Below the pieces are notes generated by a model that saw nothing but the letters and a program-made list of their open reading frames with translations, was not told the origin of the DNA and did not search any database. A program made the translations under genes and the position numbers. A DNA stretch of 64,000 nt from Alphaproteobacteria bacterium. Lineage in GTDB: Bacteria > Pseudomonadota > Alphaproteobacteria > Ferrovibrionales > Ferrovibrionaceae. Location: NCBI GenBank assembly GCA_017307375.1, contig JAFKFH010000017.1, positions 62,001 through 126,000 on the forward strand, read 5' to 3'. Positions 60,898 to 64,000 of this stretch are shown piece by piece. How positions within the stretch are numbered: the first letter of the stretch is position 1; each line of letters opens with the position of its first letter.

Positions 60898-62009
60898 ATG
60901 CAGGCTCCGATCAGGGTGGCGAGCCGGGCCCGGCGGATGTCGGGGGCGCCGATCTGGTGGCGGATGGCAGCCAGGCGGCGGGCATAGTGGCTGACCACGA
61001 GTTCGTCGCTGACGCCCATGCCACCGTGCAACTGTACCGCGTCATGCCCGACCAGCCGCCCGGCCTCGTCGCAGGCGAGGCTTGCCGACAGCACGATGCG
61101 GCTGCGTGCCGGTGACGGCGGATCGTCAAGCGCGGCGATCGCCCGGGCAGCCATCGCCGCCGCCTCCTCGCCCGCCATCGCCATGTCGGCGGCGCGGTGG
61201 CGCAGTGCCTGGAAACTGGCGAGCGTCGTGCCGAACTGCTTGCGAACGGCGAGATACTCGAAGGTGATCCGGTTGGCCTGGGCGATGATCCCTGCGGTTT
61301 CGGCCGCAAGGGCCGACAGGCCCCAGTCCAGCGCATCGGCGAGCGCCACCGCCGCGCCGTCGCGCGGGGCCAACGGTTCGGCCGGCACGGCGGCGAAGAC
61401 GAGGTCGGCAGCGCCGGCCCCGTCGATCAGCCGCAGCGGCGCCACGGTCAGCCCCGCCGCATCGCGCGGCACACTGAACAGCATGGCGGCGCCATCCTCG
61501 CCGCGGGCGCTGACCAGGAAGATCGTGGCCACATCGCCATGCCGCACCGCCGGCTTGGCGCCGTCGAGACACCAGCCATCCGGGCCGCGCCGCGCGGCCA
61601 GCCGCGGGGGCGCGAACGGGTCTGCCCCTTCCTGGTGGGCGATGACCGGCACCTCGGTGCCCGCGACCAGGCCGGCGACCAGCGCCAGGCCGTCGGTCGC
61701 ATGCTCCAGCAGCCGGGCGCTCATCACCACCGCCAGCACTGGTTCGACGACCAGCGCGGCGCCCAACGCCTCCATGACGACGCCCAGCGCGCCTGGTCCG
61801 CCGCCCAGACCACCGGCGGCTTCGGGCACCGAGACACCCTGGACACCCAGCTCGGCCAGATCAGCCCACAGGGCCATGCGATCGGGCGCGGGCCCGGCCA
61901 GGCGCTGACGGCGTGTCTCGAACTCGTTGGCGGTGGCACCGAACCGGCCGATGCTGTCGGCCAGCAGGCGTTCGTCCTCGTTGCGCGCCAGTTGCGAGGC
62001 CGTGGTCAT
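60894..62009 (-). CDS. Acyl-CoA dehydrogenase (small-subunit type)
   Basis: 371 residues of the same family but degenerate in the middle: the flavin signature is replaced by weakly conserved LAARRGPDGWCLDGAKPAVR. The C-terminal part keeps RKQFGTTLASFQALRHRAAD and VQLHGGMGVSDELVVSHYAR. It lacks the C-terminal G-T-N-E segment. This fits the partner subunit of alpha2-beta2 acyl-CoA dehydrogenases. It starts at the ATG in the ATGA overlap at 62009; the longer open frame is spurious. Confidence 0.9.
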   Translation of the reverse strand: MTTASQLARNEDERLLADSIGRFGATANEFETRRQRLAGPAPDRMALWADLAELGVQGVSVPEAAGGLGGGPGALGVVMEALGAALVVEPVLAVVMSARLLEHATDGLALVAGLVAGTEVPVIAHQEGADPFAPPRLAARRGPDGWCLDGAKPAVRHGDVATIFLVSARGEDGAAMLFSVPRDAAGLTVAPLRLIDGAGAADLVFAAVPAEPLAPRDGAAVALADALDWGLSALAAETAGIIAQANRITFEYLAVRKQFGTTLASFQALRHRAADMAMAGEEAAAMAARAIAALDDPPSPARSRIVLSASLACDEAGRLVGHDAVQLHGGMGVSDELVVSHYARRLAAIRHQIGAPDIRRARLATLIGACM

Positions 62010-63175
62010 GCCCTGGTGCCCCCGGCCTTTGCGAAGAGATCGCGACCGATGATCTGCTTCATCACCTCGGCTGCCCCGCCGGCGATGCGGGTGATGCGGG
62101 CGTCGGTATAGGCCCGCGCGATCGGGTATTCGAGGATATAGCCGTAGCCGCCGAACAGCTGCAGGCACTGGTCGACCACCTTGCACTGCAGATCGGTCAC
62201 GGTCAGCTTAGCCTTGGCTGCATCGACCGGGTCGAGCTTGCCCGCCAGAAAGCGGGTGATGCACCAGTCGGTGAAGACCCGCAGCGCGCTGGTCTCGGCC
62301 TCGAGCTGGGCCAGCACGAACTGGGTGTTCTGGAAATCGGCCAGCGTGCCGCCGAAGGCTTCGCGCTGGCGGGTATAATCGACGGTCCAGCCAATCGCGG
62401 CCTCGCAGACCATGATGCTGCGCACCGCCTGCGACAAGCGTTCATGGGCCAGCTTCTGCATCAGCATGCCGAAACCCTGCCCTTCCTCGCCCAGGCGGTT
62501 GGCCACCGGCACGCGCACGCCTTCGAAGAACAGCTCGGCCGTATCCTGGGCGCGCAAGCCGATCTTGGACAGGCTGCGGCCCTTGACGAAACCGGGCCGG
62601 TCGGCCTCCACCAGGATCAGGCTCATCCCCCGGCTCTTGGCGGCCATGTCGGTCTTGGTCGCCAGGACGATGATGTCGCAGTTCTGGCCGTTGGAGATGT
62701 AGACCTTCTGGCCGTCGATGACGTAATCGTCGCCGTCGCGCACCGCGCGGGTGCGGATATTCTTCAGGTCGCTGCCGGCACCCGGCTCGGTCATCCCGAT
62801 TGCGCCAATGACCTCGCCCTTGACCATCCGCGGCAGCCAGCTCTGCTTCAGTTCCTCGCTGCCCCAGGCCAGGATGTAGGGCGCCACCATCTCGGAATGC
62901 ACCATGAAGCCGGCCCCCGGCCCACTCATCCCGGCGCGCCAGAACTCCTCGATCACCACGACATTGTAGAGCCAGTCGCAGCCCGCGCCGCCATATTCCT
63001 CGGGCAGGTTGCAGCACAGCAGGCCGAGCTCGCCGGCGCGGCGCCAGATGGCGCGAGGTACCTTGCCCTCCTCTTCCCACTGGGCGTGATGGGGTGCCAC
63101 CTCCTCTTCGACGAAGCGGCGCACGGTGGCGCGGAACAGTTCATGGTCGGCGGAGAAAAGCTCGCGGTCGATCAT
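62006..63175 (-). CDS. Acyl-CoA dehydrogenase
   Basis: 389 residues. AIGMTEPGAGSDLKNIRTRA near 123 is the flavin signature, IILATKTDMAAKSRGMSLIL near 165 follows, and the C-terminus reads CLQLFGGYGYILEYPIARAY and RIAGGAAEVMKQIIGRDLF. The pattern is that of long-chain/FadE-type enzymes in which the base lies in the middle helices. It is linked by ATGA on both sides, to the CitE-like gene upstream and the small-subunit gene downstream. Confidence 0.93.
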   Translation of the reverse strand: MIDRELFSADHELFRATVRRFVEEEVAPHHAQWEEEGKVPRAIWRRAGELGLLCCNLPEEYGGAGCDWLYNVVVIEEFWRAGMSGPGAGFMVHSEMVAPYILAWGSEELKQSWLPRMVKGEVIGAIGMTEPGAGSDLKNIRTRAVRDGDDYVIDGQKVYISNGQNCDIIVLATKTDMAAKSRGMSLILVEADRPGFVKGRSLSKIGLRAQDTAELFFEGVRVPVANRLGEEGQGFGMLMQKLAHERLSQAVRSIMVCEAAIGWTVDYTRQREAFGGTLADFQNTQFVLAQLEAETSALRVFTDWCITRFLAGKLDPVDAAKAKLTVTDLQCKVVDQCLQLFGGYGYILEYPIARAYTDARITRIAGGAAEVMKQIIGRDLFAKAGGTRA

Positions 63176-64000
63176 CGTGATGCTCCCTCGGCGGCCGCGG
63201 CATAGGCGGCGTTCAGCGCCAGCACCTGCCGTGCCTGGGTCAGATGGGGAATGTCGAGCATGCGGCCTTCCAGGCCGACCGTGCCCGCGCCCGGTGCTGC
63301 CGCGAAGGCCGCGACCACGCGGTGGGCAAAGGCGACATCCTCGGCGCTGGGCATGAAGCAGTCGTTGATGACGGCGACCTGGTCGGGATGGATCGCGACG
63401 CGGCCGGTGAAGCCTTCGCGCCGCGCCGCGATGCAGGCGGCACGCAAGCCGTCGGGATCACGAAAATCGACATACAGCGTGTCGATCGCCTGGACCCCGG
63501 CGGCCTTGGCCGCCATCAGGGACAGCGAGCGTACCAGGCGATAGGTGAAGGCCCAGCCGCCCGTCGCATCCTGGTTGGTCGCGGCCCCCAGCGCCGTCGA
63601 CAGATCCTCCGCCCCCCAGGTCAGGCCAAGCAGGCGGCCGAGCCCGGCATCGGCATAATCGCCCAGCGCGAACGGCGCCCGTGCGGTCTCGGTCGCCACC
63701 GGCAGGATGCGCACCGAACCGGCGGCAACGCCGTCCCGCTGTTCCAGCGCGTCGAGGTAATGGCCGAGCCGCCGAACCTCGTCCGGTCCGTCCGCCTTGG
63801 GGATCACGATGCCGGCGGGTGCCCCGCCGGCGACGGCGGCGAGATCCGCCAGCCCTTCCGGCGTCGCCAACGGGTTGATCCGCACCCACAGCTGCGGCAG
63901 CCGCCCCGCCGGCCGGTCGCGCAGGAAGGCCGCTACGGCGCCGCGGGCGGCCGCCTTGTTGGCCGGCGCCACCGAATCCTCCAGGTCGAGGATCAGCGCA
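63172..64000 (-). CDS. HpcH/HpaI aldolase, citrate lyase beta (CitE)-like protein (5' end outside window)
   Basis: About 275 codons are visible; the frame runs through the right edge reading ALILDLEDSVAPANKAAARG, where LDLEDSV is the metal-binding N-terminal motif of CitE/malyl-CoA lyase-like enzymes. PAGIVIPKADGPDEVRRL, RLLGLTWGAEDLSTALGA, and GRVAIHPDQVAVINDCFMPS complete the barrel. Relatives cleave malyl-, citramalyl- or similar hydroxyacyl-CoA. Only about 20 N-terminal residues should be missing. It overlaps the downstream acyl-CoA dehydrogenase by ATGA, so it heads or sits within that operon. Confidence 0.9.
   Translation of the reverse strand, partial: ALILDLEDSVAPANKAAARGAVAAFLRDRPAGRLPQLWVRINPLATPEGLADLAAVAGGAPAGIVIPKADGPDEVRRLGHYLDALEQRDGVAAGSVRILPVATETARAPFALGDYADAGLGRLLGLTWGAEDLSTALGAATNQDATGGWAFTYRLVRSLSLMAAKAAGVQAIDTLYVDFRDPDGLRAACIAARREGFTGRVAIHPDQVAVINDCFMPSAEDVAFAHRVVAAFAAAPGAGTVGLEGRMLDIPHLTQARQVLALNAAYAAAAEGASR

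Overview
The window is a 64 kb piece of a high-GC alphaproteobacterial chromosome. The clearest taxonomic markers are a RegB/RegA (PrrBA/ActSR) redox two-component pair beside a cyo ubiquinol oxidase operon, an alphaproteobacterial-type argininosuccinate lyase, and dense operons joined by ATGA overlaps. A Rhodospirillales-like member fits, but genus cannot be read from the sequence. I see no rRNA, tRNA, CRISPR array or prophage.

Left part (1-13.4 kb), core metabolism and respiration: the 3' part of argH; a two-domain FAD/GcvT enzyme of the dimethylglycine/sarcosine dehydrogenase type; a convergent MFS transporter behind a terminator; then cyoABCD, a SURF1-type assembly factor, the redox sensor kinase RegB and its regulator RegA, and a polyphosphate kinase 2. 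A paired palindromic operator lies upstream of cyoA.

Middle part (13.4-37.3 kb), a surface-glycan and type I secretion locus. On the minus strand, one overlap-coupled operon carries an unknown protein, a large methyltransferase, the type I secretion ABC ATPase/permease and its HlyD adaptor, a formyltransferase, a sulfotransferase, the Wzt-like ATPase of an ABC glycan exporter and a GT2 glycosyltransferase. A second coupled set upstream carries a three-domain glycosyltransferase, a methyltransferase, a GT4, an RgpF-like protein, a 108-residue GroES-like protein and the Wzm-like permease. An RTX calcium-binding protein, the likely type I cargo, has its own terminator. A TolC-family outer membrane protein and a second copy of the large methyltransferase are divergent from it. 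Together these look like machinery to build, decorate and export a surface polysaccharide along with an RTX surface protein.

Accessory region (37.4-42.4 kb): an intact IS701-family element with CTAG target repeats abuts the C-terminal stump of an acyl-CoA dehydrogenase gene. Next come a CGNR regulator, a glutathione S-transferase and a rifampin ADP-ribosyltransferase (Arr). The last two are visibly AT-richer than their surroundings, and two gaps of 430-570 bp here hold no recognisable gene.

Right part (42.4-64 kb), catabolic genes: a D-amino-acid dehydrogenase-like protein, a D-isomer hydroxyacid dehydrogenase and a succinate-semialdehyde dehydrogenase. An eight-gene minus-strand operon (livG-livF-substrate-binding protein-livH-livM-amidohydrolase-CobW GTPase-Lrp regulator) follows, divergent from a PAS-LuxR regulator. 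Then come a HAD dehalogenase-like protein, a GabT-like aminotransferase and an FAD-linked D-hydroxyacid dehydrogenase. The set suggests uptake of an amide or ring compound, hydrolysis, transamination and semialdehyde oxidation. The window ends with a BadH-like dehydrogenase facing a coupled operon of three acyl-CoA dehydrogenases and a CitE-like lyase cut by the right edge, suggesting CoA-linked degradation of an organic acid.
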